DNA of 59,047 nt from DATKAB01 sp964542745. Lineage in GTDB: Bacteria; Eisenbacteria; RBG-16-71-46. Of the stretch, positions 8,928 to 18,728 are shown in pieces. The DNA lies in contig CAZIVR010000009.1 of assembly GCA_964542745.1 (NCBI GenBank), positions 1 to 59,047 of the forward strand. The letters run 5' to 3'. The notes beneath the pieces are model-generated. The model worked only from the letters and a program-made list of their open reading frames with translations. It did no database searches and was not told the origin of the DNA. Positions within the stretch are counted from its first letter, which is position 1, and each line of letters opens with the position of its first letter. The translations under genes were made by a program, and so were the position numbers.

Positions 8928-10151
8928 TCAGCCCTCGCGGATGCGCAGCGCCACGTTCTGCAGCAGCCCGATCTGGATGGCGTTGACCACCAGCGCCGTG
9001 CCGCCGTAAGACAGCAGCGGCAGCGGGAGCCCCGTGACGGGCGCCCAGCCGATGGTCATCAGCATGTTCACCATGATGTGGTAGAAGAGCGCGGACACGA
9101 GCCCCACCGCCATCAGGCTCGCGAACCGGCTGCGAGCGGCGAGCGCGATCCGGTACCCGCGCAGGATGAGCAGCGCGTAGAGTAGCACCACGGACACCGA
9201 GCCGATCAACCCGAGCTCCTCCCCCACCACCGAATAGATGAAGTCGGTGTGGCGCATGGGAAGGAACGCCAGCGCCTTCTGCGAGCCCTGCAGGTAGCCC
9301 TTGCCGGTGACCCCGCCCGAGCCGATCGCGATGCGCGACTGGATGATCTGGTAGCCCGCCCCGTACGGGTCGTGGCCCGGGTTGAGGAAGGTCTCGATGC
9401 GGCGCTTCTGGTAGTCGTGCAGCTTGTCCCACATCTGCGGCACCGCGTAGGCCACGCCGCCGTTGATCGCGAGCACCAGCGCGAGCACCAGCGGCCGCGG
9501 GCGCACGAAGGCGAGCAGGGCGGCGAAGAGTCCCGCGAACCACCACAGCGAGCCGGTGACGAAGAACAGCACGACGTTCACGACCGGCGAGAGGCCGAGC
9601 AGCAGCTGCCCCGCGGGCATGCCGGCCCAGAAGTACATGGCCACGAGCATCACCGGGAACGAGAGCGAGGTGCCGAGATCCGGCTCCTCGGCCACCAGCG
9701 CCATCGGGACCAGCACGATCAGCAGCGGCGGCAGCCAGTCGCGGACCCGGCGCAGGTCGAGCTTGGGGTGGTCGAAGCGCCGGGCCAGCACCCACACCGC
9801 GGCGATCTTCGCGATCTCCGAGGGCTGGAAGCGGAACGGCCCGAGGTCGAGCCAGCGCTTCGCCCCCATCGCGCTCGACCCGAACAGGAGCACGGCGAGC
9901 AGCATCAGCACCGCCACCAGGTACGCGGGCCACGCCAGCGAGTCGTAGACCCGGAACGGGATGGCGACCGCCACCCACGCCGCGGCCACCGCGAGCCCCG
10001 CCCACAGCAGCTGCTTCTGCCACAGCCCCTGGTGCGCGCCCGGAACCGTGGTCGCGCTGTAGACCGTGAGCAGCCCGATCGCGATCAGCGCGAGCGCGGC
10101 CCCGGCCATCGGCAGGTCGATCGCGGGCAGCCGGACGCGAAACCTAGTCAC
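8928..10151 (-). CDS. rodA: Rod-shape peptidoglycan glycosyltransferase RodA (SEDS family)
   Basis: 407 residues with about ten membrane helices. SEDS features include the early AKRWLDLGPFRFQPSE segment, the catalytic-loop Asp region around DPYGAGYQIIQSRIAIGSGG, and the late PLPLLSYGGTAL signature. RodA polymerises lipid II glycan strands during elongation together with PBP2, encoded just upstream. The GTG at 10151 overlaps the end of mrdA by 8 bases, consistent with coupled synthesis of the two partner enzymes. Confidence 0.96.
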   Translation of the reverse strand: MTRFRVRLPAIDLPMAGAALALIAIGLLTVYSATTVPGAHQGLWQKQLLWAGLAVAAAWVAVAIPFRVYDSLAWPAYLVAVLMLLAVLLFGSSAMGAKRWLDLGPFRFQPSEIAKIAAVWVLARRFDHPKLDLRRVRDWLPPLLIVLVPMALVAEEPDLGTSLSFPVMLVAMYFWAGMPAGQLLLGLSPVVNVVLFFVTGSLWWFAGLFAALLAFVRPRPLVLALVLAINGGVAYAVPQMWDKLHDYQKRRIETFLNPGHDPYGAGYQIIQSRIAIGSGGVTGKGYLQGSQKALAFLPMRHTDFIYSVVGEELGLIGSVSVVLLYALLILRGYRIALAARSRFASLMAVGLVSALFYHIMVNMLMTIGWAPVTGLPLPLLSYGGTALVVNAIQIGLLQNVALRIREG

Positions 10152-12024
10152 CGGCGGCCTCCAGGGAGTCCGCCGCGCGTGCGGAGTCGGCGCGGGCGGC
10201 CGCCGGGCGCCGGGCGGCGAGGAGGCGCACCGCCGTGGTGTCGTGCGGCAGCACGCGGCGCAGCACCTGGCCCGCCAGCGGCGCCGCCACGCTGCCGCCG
10301 TGGCCCGCGTTCTCGACCACGAACGCCATCGCCACCGTGGGGCTGTCGGCCGGCGCGTAGCAGACGAACAGGGCGTGGTCCTCGCCGTGCGGGTTCTGGG
10401 CGGTGCCGGTCTTGCCCGCGACCTTCACGCCCGGGACCCGCGCGGCGGTGCCGGTGCCCGAGTCCACCACCAGCCGCATGCTCTCGTGCACCGCGTTCCA
10501 CGCGGCCTCGGAGGCGGTGAACCCGGACTGCACGGGGCGCGACGGCTGGTAGGCGATGCCGCGCACCTCGCGGATCACGTGGGGCCGGATCGGCACGCCG
10601 CCGTTGGCCGCCTCCGCCGCCATCACGGCGAGCTGGAGCGGGGTGGCGAGCAGCTCGCCCTGGCCGATGATGAGGTTCAGCAGCAGCCCCTTGCGCCACT
10701 TGCCCGCGCCCCAGCGCCGGTCGTACCAGGCGGCGTCCGGCACCAGCCCGCGGCGCTCCTGCGGCAGGTCGATGCCGGTGCGCGCCCCGAGGCCGAACGC
10801 GCGCGCCGCCTGCTCGAGCCGCTCGAGCCCGAGCGCCAGCCCCACCTGGTAGAAGTAGACGTCGCACGAGTGCTGGAGCGCCTCCACCAGCGTCACCGAA
10901 CCGTGCCCGCGCCGGTTCCAGCAGCCGAAAGAGCGTCCGCCGTACTGGTAGGAGCCCGTGCAGGGGGCGAGGCGGGTGTCCGGCCGCGCGATGCCGGCCC
11001 GCATCGCCGCCAGCATCGAGACGATCTTGAAGGTGGAGCCGGGCGGGTAGACGCCCTGGATGGCGCGGTTCAGGAGCGGGTTCGCGCCCCCGCTGCTGAG
11101 TTCGGCCCAGCGCTGGTGGCTGAGGCCGCGCGAGAACTCGTTGGGGTCGAGGGCCGGCCGGCTCACCAGCCCGAGCACGCCGCCGTCGCGCGGGTCCACC
11201 GCCACCGCCGCGCCGCGCCGAACCCCGGCCATCGCCTCCTCGAGGGCGCGCTGCACGCCCAGGTCCACGGTGAGCACCAGGTCGTGCCCCGCGACCGGCG
11301 GGCGCCGCGCCTCGCCCGCGAGCGCCGAGACGCGCTTCCCGAGCGCGTTCACCACGACGTACTCCGCGCCGTCGCGGCCGCGGAGGATCTCCTCGTAGCT
11401 CTTCTCCACGCCGCTGCGGCCCAGCAGGTCGCCGGACTGGTAGCCGAGGCTCGCCAGCGAGTCGAGCTCGACGTCGTTGATCTCGCCGGCGTACCCGAGC
11501 AGGTGCCCGGCGAGGGCGCCGTTCGGGTAGCGCCGCATCGGCTCCACCTGGACCTCGATGCCGGGGATCTCGGCGCGGGTCTCCTCCACCGCGGCCAGCA
11601 CCCGGAACGGGGCGCCGCGCATCAGCGCCGCGCTGCGGCCCGAGCGGTTGGCCTGGCGCACGCGCTCCCGCACGTCGGCGGTGTCGAGCTCCACCAGCGA
11701 GGCGACCCGCGCCAGCCATTCGGGAGTGCGCGTCACCGCGGCGCGGCCCGCGCTCTCGGCCGGGAACGGCCGGAACAGGATGTTGAAGCTGGGCGCGCTG
11801 TCGGCCAGCAGCTCGCCGTTGCGGTCGTAGATCGCGCCGCGCGGCGCGCGCAGCACCTCGAGGCGCACCCGGTTCTCCTTGGAGAGATCCGCGTAGCGCT
11901 GGTGCTCCACGACCTGGAGCCGCAGCAGGCCGGCCAGCACGATCGCGAAGCCGGCGCCCACCACGAGCGCCAGGATCCTGAACCGGTCGGTCCTAGCCTG
12001 TCGATCCGGAACCGAGATGGGCAT
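10144..12024 (-). CDS. mrdA: Penicillin-binding protein 2 (elongation-specific transpeptidase)
   Basis: 626 residues. One N-terminal membrane anchor (about 16-37), the PBP dimerisation domain with the RGAIYDRNG box, then the transpeptidase domain: SxxK in PGSTFK with Ser330, the SxD motif in HSCDVYFYQ, and KTGTAQ. It cross-links peptidoglycan made by RodA. The ATG at 12024 overlaps mreD by 32 bases, an unusually long overlap for this array. A C-terminal Ala/Arg-rich tail of about 30 residues extends past the catalytic domain. Confidence 0.96.
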   Translation of the reverse strand: MPISVPDRQARTDRFRILALVVGAGFAIVLAGLLRLQVVEHQRYADLSKENRVRLEVLRAPRGAIYDRNGELLADSAPSFNILFRPFPAESAGRAAVTRTPEWLARVASLVELDTADVRERVRQANRSGRSAALMRGAPFRVLAAVEETRAEIPGIEVQVEPMRRYPNGALAGHLLGYAGEINDVELDSLASLGYQSGDLLGRSGVEKSYEEILRGRDGAEYVVVNALGKRVSALAGEARRPPVAGHDLVLTVDLGVQRALEEAMAGVRRGAAVAVDPRDGGVLGLVSRPALDPNEFSRGLSHQRWAELSSGGANPLLNRAIQGVYPPGSTFKIVSMLAAMRAGIARPDTRLAPCTGSYQYGGRSFGCWNRRGHGSVTLVEALQHSCDVYFYQVGLALGLERLEQAARAFGLGARTGIDLPQERRGLVPDAAWYDRRWGAGKWRKGLLLNLIIGQGELLATPLQLAVMAAEAANGGVPIRPHVIREVRGIAYQPSRPVQSGFTASEAAWNAVHESMRLVVDSGTGTAARVPGVKVAGKTGTAQNPHGEDHALFVCYAPADSPTVAMAFVVENAGHGGSVAAPLAGQVLRRVLPHDTTAVRLLAARRPAAARADSARAADSLEAAGD

Positions 12025-12508
12025 GCGGGAAAATGGGCCTTCCGTAGACGCGGCGCGTGACGGCGAGCAGCAGGGCTCCGAGCGGCGCGGTCACCGCGGC
12101 GGAAACCAGCACCCGGGTGAGCACGAAGCGCCAGCCGGGCGCGAGCGGGACTTCGAACGCCGCCACCCACAGCTGGTGGGCGAGCGTGGCGGCCGCCAGC
12201 AGCACGAGGTGGGTCCGGGTGCGGTCGCGCACCAGCGTGTGGCCGAGTCGTCCCGTCGCGTAACCGATGAGCGAGAGGGCCAGCGCGTGGCGGCCGAGCC
12301 AGTGGCCGGCGTCGAGGTCGGCCGCCAGCCCGAGCACGAACCCGAGCATCGTGCCCGGCGTCTCGCCGCGGCGCAGCGACCAGACCACGGTCACGAACAC
12401 CAGCACGTCGAGCACCACGCCGCGCGCGGCGAGCACGGTGAGGGCGGTGGATCTCAGCAGCAGCGCCACCCCGATGAGCAGCACGAATCCCGCGAGCCCG
12501 CCCCTCAT
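11993..12508 (-). CDS. mreD: Rod shape-determining protein MreD
   Basis: 171 residues, almost entirely hydrophobic with five to six membrane helices, placed between mreC and mrdA as in most rod-shaped bacteria. MreD is an inner-membrane subunit of the elongasome and is recognised mainly by size, topology and position since its sequence is poorly conserved. The ATG at 12508 overlaps the mreC stop as ATGA. Confidence 0.88.
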   Translation of the reverse strand: MRGGLAGFVLLIGVALLLRSTALTVLAARGVVLDVLVFVTVVWSLRRGETPGTMLGFVLGLAADLDAGHWLGRHALALSLIGYATGRLGHTLVRDRTRTHLVLLAAATLAHQLWVAAFEVPLAPGWRFVLTRVLVSAAVTAPLGALLLAVTRRVYGRPIFPHAHLGSGSTG

Positions 12509-13311
12509 CGTGCCGCCTCCGGGACGCCGCCCAGCACCACGAAGGCGTGGCGCACCCGCGACAGCCGCGCGGCGGGCTCGACGTCGATGTCCTGCGTGAG
12601 CCCGCTCGGGTCGCGTCCCACCCGGGAGACCTCCCCGACGCGCAGGCCGCGCGGGAAGTGCTGCGAGAGCCCGGACGTGAGCACCCGCGCCCCGACCCGC
12701 ACCGTGTCGCCGAGCGGCACGTTGGTGAGGGCGAGCCGCGGGTAGGGCGAGGTCACGGCCCGCGCCACCCCGAGCACCCCGGTGCTCTCGATCTCGCAGG
12801 TCACGGCCACGTTGGGGTCGGTGAGCAGGCTGGCGCGGCTCAGGTCCGGGTAGACCTCGCTCACCCGCCCCAGCAGCCCGTCGAGCGTGATGACCGCGTT
12901 CCCCGGCCGGATCCCGGCCCGGGCACCCGCGCTGAGGGTGGCGGCGGTCACCAGCCCCTCCCCCGAGAACGAGAGGATCTCGACCGGGCGCAGCGTTCCC
13001 GCGCGCGCCGCGGGAAGCTCGAGGGCCTCGCGCAGCCTCTGGTTCTCGACGGCCGCGAGCCTCAAGCGCTGGGCCTCCATCTCGAGGGCCGCGATCCGGA
13101 GGTGGAGCGCCTGGTTCTCGCGCCACGCCGCCGCCAGGCGGTCGGCGGCGAGCACGACGCGATCGAAGGGCGCGAAGAGGAACGCCCCCACGCCCCGCAG
13201 CGACGCGGTCGGGAGCCGCTCGCCGGTCATGAGGAGCAGCAGCGAGAGAAACGTGCAGATCCCGAGGGTGAGCCCGCTGGAGCGCTGCGCCGGAGGCAGG
13301 AAGCCTCCCAT
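12505..13311 (-). CDS. mreC: Rod shape-determining protein MreC
   Basis: 268 residues: one membrane anchor at about 12-30, a heptad-rich coiled coil at about 60-100, then the two beta-barrel MreC core (PGNAVITLDGLLGRVSEV, with a later PRGLRVGEV turn). MreC forms a periplasmic filament that activates PBP2. Start ATG at 13311, 4 bases after mreB; the stop overlaps mreD. Confidence 0.95.
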   Translation of the reverse strand: MGGFLPPAQRSSGLTLGICTFLSLLLLMTGERLPTASLRGVGAFLFAPFDRVVLAADRLAAAWRENQALHLRIAALEMEAQRLRLAAVENQRLREALELPAARAGTLRPVEILSFSGEGLVTAATLSAGARAGIRPGNAVITLDGLLGRVSEVYPDLSRASLLTDPNVAVTCEIESTGVLGVARAVTSPYPRLALTNVPLGDTVRVGARVLTSGLSQHFPRGLRVGEVSRVGRDPSGLTQDIDVEPAARLSRVRHAFVVLGGVPEAAR

Positions 13312-13315
13312 GCCA

Positions 13316-14353
<1,038 letters not shown>

Positions 14354-14464
14354 CCCTGCCTCTCCGGTAACCGGCCGCGGGGGCCGGCGGCTATCCGATC
14401 GGACGACGGCGAGCGAAGGCACTGCGCGGGGATCCTCGGGCCTCCCTGCCTCTGGACCGCGGGC

Positions 14465-14493
14465 ACGCTAACACCGGGTCCCCGGCCCGGCAA
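14465..14493 (-). promoter_or_regulatory. Candidate promoter for the mreB array
   Basis: On the minus strand TTGCCG (14488-14493) and TAGCGT (14465-14470) are separated by 17 bases, giving a predicted start about 105 bases before mreB. The match is moderate (4/6 and 3/6), and GC-rich genomes often have poor boxes. Confidence 0.35.
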
Positions 14494-14887
14494 GGCCGGC
14501 CCCGGTGTCGGAAACGGCGACAGGTCGCGGGAAACCGGCGCCCCGGCCCCGGCCCCGGCCGGGCCCGCCGGGGCCCCAACCCCGCGCGCTCCAGCCGTAT
14601 CGGCCGGAAGCGGCCGCGACATCACCTCTGGTCCGCTCCTTGCCCCCGAAGTCCCCCCGTACCCGGAGCCGGGTCCGTGCCCGGCCGAGGGTCGAAGCAC
14701 CCGGTCGGGATACGGCTCCCCGGCCGGAGCGCCGCAGGGTCCCGAGAGGCCCGGCGGCGCGATCTTTTGGGGTCGGGCCCGCCCCGCGCCTTCGTCGGCC
14801 GCGGCCCCGTCCGGCCGGCCCCGCGCATTTCCCGGCGCGGACGGTCCGGCGCGGGGTAGGAACCCCAACACCTTCGGCGGCCGAGCT

Positions 14888-14917
14888 TTGACCCTGCTTT
14901 TCCGCCGGTGCTACTCT
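14888..14917 (+). promoter_or_regulatory. Candidate sigma70-type promoter for the beta-barrel/lipoprotein operon
   Basis: TTGACC (14888-14893) and TACTCT (14912-14917) are separated by 18 bases (5/6 and 4/6 matches to consensus), with the start codon 39 bases further on. The local drop in GC content supports it. Confidence 0.55.
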
Positions 14918-14956
14918 TCCCGCCCACGTGACCCCGCCGCGAATCGAGAGTTCGTG

Positions 14957-17158
14957 ATGGTTCCACGCCGACTGGCGTGTCTCCTGCTCCCCGCGGGACT
15001 GCTCCTCTGCACCCTCCCGCCGCGGGCGGAAACCCAGGCCGCGAACACCGACGCCCGCTTCGCGTTCGCCGACACGACCCTGCTGCGCGACACGCTGGGC
15101 CTCACCTTCGAGCGCCTGTTCCCCCTCGCCGACAGCCTGCGCATGACCCCCGAGGCGCTGAGGGTGCTCTCCGTCACCTACCGCTGGACGCTGCTGCGCC
15201 TCGTGCAGATGTCCGACAGCCTCGACGTGCCGATCGACAGCGTGGGGCCGATCATGGAGCGGGAGCGGTTCAACCCCCTCTCCAACGTGGTGATCCGGGA
15301 CCAGATGGTCTACACCTCCACGTTCTCGCCGCGCGCTTCCGGCGACAGCTGGAACAACGACCTGGACTACACGATCAGCCGCGGCAAGGCCTTCCTCTCG
15401 AACAAGATCACGGTCAACCTCGACGAGAACGGCAAGAACGGCGCGCTCGGCACCCGCGAGAACCGGTTCGCCAAGACCAGCCTCAACTGGAGGGTCTCGC
15501 CGCGCTTCTCCGCGGGCACCGAGGCCACGCTCCAGCGCTACGACAACGTCACCCGCAGCGGGCTGAACGGCGAGGCCGAGCGGATCAACAACTTCGGCTT
15601 CTCGGTGAACGCGCGGCCCCGGCCGTGGCGGGGCCTGACGCCCACGCTCAGCGTCGTGGGCGGCCTCGAGACGCTCGACAAGCTGGCGGAGAGCAAGCGG
15701 GGCGCGAGCGGAACCGCGACCGGTTCGCTCCGGTACCTCGCGGGCAGCTGGTTCTCCCACGACCTCAACTTCTCGTCCAAGAGCACGATCTCGACCGCCT
15801 CGGCCACCGACCCGATCCCCGACGACGCGTTCCGCTACCCCGCCGCGCGCGCCCGGGACAACAGCAACACGATCCGGGGCACGCTCAACGCGTTCCGCTC
15901 CCGGCCGATCGAGCTCAACGTGAACTACTCGTTCCAGAACACGCGAACCCAGTCGCCGGTCGCGTTCAACGAGACCACGCTGGTGGTGAAGCCCCTCACC
16001 AACAAGCAGCTGATCCACTCGCGGCGCAGCAGCCTCGACGGCACGCTGCGGCTGCGCCAGGGCGACTCGCGGAGCCTGGACCTGGGGTGGAAGACCGGCC
16101 TCAACGACAACGCCAACACCACCGTGATCACCTCCATCAATTCCCGCGAGGACCGCGCCCTGTCGGCCAACGGGCGTTTCGAGGCCGGCCCGCTGCGCTT
16201 CCAGTCTTCGTTCTCGATCGGCGAAGGCATCTACCGCCTGCCGAAGCGCGACTTCCCGCGGGGGGGCTACCGGGAGGACACCGAGAACCGGAGCCTCGAC
16301 GGCTCGGTCAACTGGAGGATCAACCCGAAGCTCAGCACCGAGGTGGGCGGAAGCATCTCGCTCAACGTCTCCCGCTACGCCCGGATCGACTCCGCGCGCA
16401 ACGTCCCGGTCGCCCACGACGTGGCGTCCCAGTCCTACCGGGCGGACCTCAAGTACACGCGCTCCGAGCGCGCCAGCACCACGATCGGCCTTCGGGTCTC
16501 GCGCAGCCAGTTCGTGAACCTGCCGGCCGCCAGCACCGCCTCCAACAGCGAGACCCGCTCCTACCGGGCGACCTGGGGGTGGACCTACCGCCTGCTCGAG
16601 GGCCTCACCGCGACCCAGGCCAACGGCCTGAACGCCGACTACCTGTCGTACCCGTTCGTGCCCGCCAGCAACCGGCTCTCGCTCGACTACAGCACGCTCA
16701 CCACGCTCAACGCGGTGCTCAACCGGCGCCTCACCGCCGACGTCACCCACAGCGCGCGCTACCAGCCGAGCGGCAACTACCGGCCCCAGAGCCCGTTCGA
16801 CCCGACCGAGTACTTCAGCCGCGCCGACGAGACCCGGAACTACTCCCTGAGCGCGCGGATCTACTACACGCCGATCCCCGCCTTCAGCCTGAACGTCGCG
16901 CCCGAGTACTCGGCCAACGCCCGGCAGAGCAGCCAGACCGGGGTGCTCGCCCCGCAGCGCGAGTCGCGCTCGCTCAAGTTCTCGGGGGGCGCCAACCTCA
17001 ACCTGCGCGTCGGGGGCCGCGGCCGGCTGACCGGCAACATCCACCGCACCCTGAACACCGACCGGGTCGTGAACTACGGCACCCTCGGCACGGTCGTGCA
17101 GCCGCGCACCGAGAGCGGCTACCTCAACGGGACGCTGACCTTCACATGGACCCTGTGA
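14957..17158 (+). CDS. Predicted outer-membrane beta-barrel protein, unknown family
   Basis: 733 residues. An Arg-Arg-led signal peptide (MVPRRLACLLLPAGLLL) ends near residue 24. Residues 30-110 form a polar, helix-like N-terminal domain with DSL/TPEAL repeats and no TonB-plug signature. From about 125 to the end the sequence alternates hydrophobic and polar residues in strands of 9-12 residues separated by Asn/Ser/Arg-rich turns, with recurrent aromatic strand ends, and finishes NGTLTFTWTL, as expected for a closing barrel strand. I estimate more than 20 strands. I cannot name the family; remote kinship to the C-terminal part of SprA/Sov-type barrels is possible but unproven. It is the first gene of a three-gene unit with two lipoproteins, which suggests an envelope complex. 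The start was chosen by signal peptide and the candidate promoter 39 bases upstream. Confidence 0.75.
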   Translation: MVPRRLACLLLPAGLLLCTLPPRAETQAANTDARFAFADTTLLRDTLGLTFERLFPLADSLRMTPEALRVLSVTYRWTLLRLVQMSDSLDVPIDSVGPIMERERFNPLSNVVIRDQMVYTSTFSPRASGDSWNNDLDYTISRGKAFLSNKITVNLDENGKNGALGTRENRFAKTSLNWRVSPRFSAGTEATLQRYDNVTRSGLNGEAERINNFGFSVNARPRPWRGLTPTLSVVGGLETLDKLAESKRGASGTATGSLRYLAGSWFSHDLNFSSKSTISTASATDPIPDDAFRYPAARARDNSNTIRGTLNAFRSRPIELNVNYSFQNTRTQSPVAFNETTLVVKPLTNKQLIHSRRSSLDGTLRLRQGDSRSLDLGWKTGLNDNANTTVITSINSREDRALSANGRFEAGPLRFQSSFSIGEGIYRLPKRDFPRGGYREDTENRSLDGSVNWRINPKLSTEVGGSISLNVSRYARIDSARNVPVAHDVASQSYRADLKYTRSERASTTIGLRVSRSQFVNLPAASTASNSETRSYRATWGWTYRLLEGLTATQANGLNADYLSYPFVPASNRLSLDYSTLTTLNAVLNRRLTADVTHSARYQPSGNYRPQSPFDPTEYFSRADETRNYSLSARIYYTPIPAFSLNVAPEYSANARQSSQTGVLAPQRESRSLKFSGGANLNLRVGGRGRLTGNIHRTLNTDRVVNYGTLGTVVQPRTESGYLNGTLTFTWTL

Positions 17159-17805
17159 TCCCGCGCCCCCCCGCCTCCCGGGCCGCCCGCGCCGCCGGAC
17201 CGGCCCTCGCGCTCGCGGCCCTCGCGCTGCTCTCGGGCTGCAATTTCTTCCGGCCCTCGCGGCCCGAGCTGCCCACCGGGAACCCGCTGATCCCGAGCTA
17301 CACCGCCCCCGAGACCACGCTGGTGACCCTGGCGCTCGCGATCCAGGACAAGTCCGGCTCCAACGGCCAGAGCGCCTACATCGGCGGCTTCGCGAGCCCG
17401 GTCGCGGACGGGCAGGGCTTCACCGCCGACTTCGATCCGGCCACGGTGGCCCGCTTTCCCGGCCAGTCCACCGCCTGGGACGTGGGGCGCGAGGAGATCT
17501 TCTACGCCAACCTGTCCCGGCTCCTGCCGAGCGCCGCGTTCGTCTTCACGTGGGGGGACTTCCTCGGGGCCCCCGACGACCGGCCCAACGCGAACCCGGC
17601 GGTCTTCTACCGGAGCTACCTGCTGCTCGCCACGCCCGACGAGGGCAGCACCTACGTCAACGTGGCGCGCGGCAACGCCGAGCTGCACTTCGTCAAGTTC
17701 GGCTCGCGATGGAAGCTGGTGCGCTGGATCGACAGCGAAGATCCCGCCGCCAACATCAACAACGGCGAGCTGTGCTTCGGCCAGCTGCGCCTCGCGGGGC
17801 CCTGA
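17146..17805 (+). CDS. Small lipoprotein with probable NTF2/SnoaL-like fold
   Basis: 219 residues. The lipobox LLSGC puts the modified Cys near residue 32, followed by NFF, which would not favour inner-membrane retention. The mature part ends in a beta-sheet pattern (AELHFVKFGSRWKLVRWID) often seen at the end of SnoaL/NTF2-like domains; this fold call is an inference. The ATG at 17146 lies inside the end of the barrel gene, overlapping it by 13 bases, which implies translational coupling. No catalytic motif is visible. Confidence 0.7.
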   Translation: MDPVIPRPPASRAARAAGPALALAALALLSGCNFFRPSRPELPTGNPLIPSYTAPETTLVTLALAIQDKSGSNGQSAYIGGFASPVADGQGFTADFDPATVARFPGQSTAWDVGREEIFYANLSRLLPSAAFVFTWGDFLGAPDDRPNANPAVFYRSYLLLATPDEGSTYVNVARGNAELHFVKFGSRWKLVRWIDSEDPAANINNGELCFGQLRLAGP

Positions 17806-17807
17806 CC

Positions 17808-18605
17808 ATGAACGCCGTCCGACACCTCCCGGGCCGCCTCCCGATCGCCGTCGCCGCGAGCCTCGCGCTCACGCTCCTCGCGGGCTGCTTCAACCCGTTC
17901 GCCCCGAAGATCGCCTCGACGCTCGGCGTCTCCCAGATCGCCCCGACCCCCAACACGCCGCGCGGGGTCCTCGACCTGTTCGCGTGGTGCTGGAACAACC
18001 GGGCCTACGACGAGTACACGGAGATCTTCACCGAGGACTTCGAGTTCCACTTCTCGGCCACCGATTCGGCGGGCAACGCCTACCGCAATCGTGCGCTCTA
18101 CCGGCAGGACGAGCTCGACACCACGCGGCACCTGTTCATCGAAGGCACCGCGAGCGAGCCCCCGGCGAGCCGCATCGTGCTCACGTTCGACCGCACCTTC
18201 ATTCCGGAGCGCGACAGCCGCCCGGGGAAGGCGTTCCCCTGGCACCAGGAGATCAAGCGCAACGTGGTGCTCAGCATCGACACCGGCGACGAGGCCTTCC
18301 GCATCACCGGCGCGGCGCGGTTCTTCGTGGTGCGGGGCGATTCGGCGCTGATCCCCGAGGACCTGCGCCAGCGCGGGTTCCGCCCCGACATCAACCGCTG
18401 GTACATCGAGCGCTGGGAGGACGAAACCCTGGAGAGCGCGAGCCTGGTGGCGGGGATCGGCGAGGCCGAGTACCGGGCCGCGCTGGCCACGGCCCTCGCG
18501 GACGGGGAGCGCCGTGCCCCGGCCGGGACCGCCGCCGCGAGCACCACGCTGCCCCGCAGCCTGACCTGGGGCTTCCTCAAGCACGGCTACCTCGGGCGCC
18601 GCTGA
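17808..18605 (+). CDS. Lipoprotein with NTF2/SnoaL-like domain
   Basis: 265 residues, lipobox LTLLAGC with Cys near residue 26. The segment LDLFAWCWNNRAYDEYTEIF followed by FHFSATD has the helix-then-strand pattern of SnoaL/NTF2-like domains, and RWYIERWEDE near residue 203 resembles their last strand. It starts 2 bases after the previous gene and shares its lipoprotein architecture; the two may be diverged paralogues, which I have not aligned formally. Function unknown. The gene ends the operon; glutamate dehydrogenase converges on it. Confidence 0.72.
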   Translation: MNAVRHLPGRLPIAVAASLALTLLAGCFNPFAPKIASTLGVSQIAPTPNTPRGVLDLFAWCWNNRAYDEYTEIFTEDFEFHFSATDSAGNAYRNRALYRQDELDTTRHLFIEGTASEPPASRIVLTFDRTFIPERDSRPGKAFPWHQEIKRNVVLSIDTGDEAFRITGAARFFVVRGDSALIPEDLRQRGFRPDINRWYIERWEDETLESASLVAGIGEAEYRAALATALADGERRAPAGTAAASTTLPRSLTWGFLKHGYLGRR

Positions 18606-18728
18606 GCGTGGCGCGCCGCCCGCGCGCGCGGCGCCGCGACCCCGCGCGCGGGACGGGTTCCGGCGGCCCACCGTCCGCGGGCGCCCCGGGCCCGGCCCCG
18701 CACGCCGGCGGCGCGGGCCGAGGCGATC

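Larger units (their letters stand above)
14354..14956. other. Divergent intergenic region between mreB and the beta-barrel operon
   Basis: 603 bases with promoter candidates at each end. The middle (about 14,500-14,880) is extremely GC-rich, with short CCCCGG and CCGGCCC runs at about 14,540-14,575 and many overlapping inverted repeats, and has no gene that I can support: the open frames lack ribosome sites and family features. I recognise no RNA family in it. Confidence 0.6.

Noticed and set aside
14505..14891. Possible small genes in the mreB upstream region
   Set aside because: Frames on both strands are Pro/Arg/Gly-rich, have no ribosome sites and overlap the promoter candidates.
14957..17158. 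Calling the barrel a TonB-dependent receptor
   Set aside because: No TonB box or plug domain is seen; the N-terminal 100 residues are helix-like and too short.
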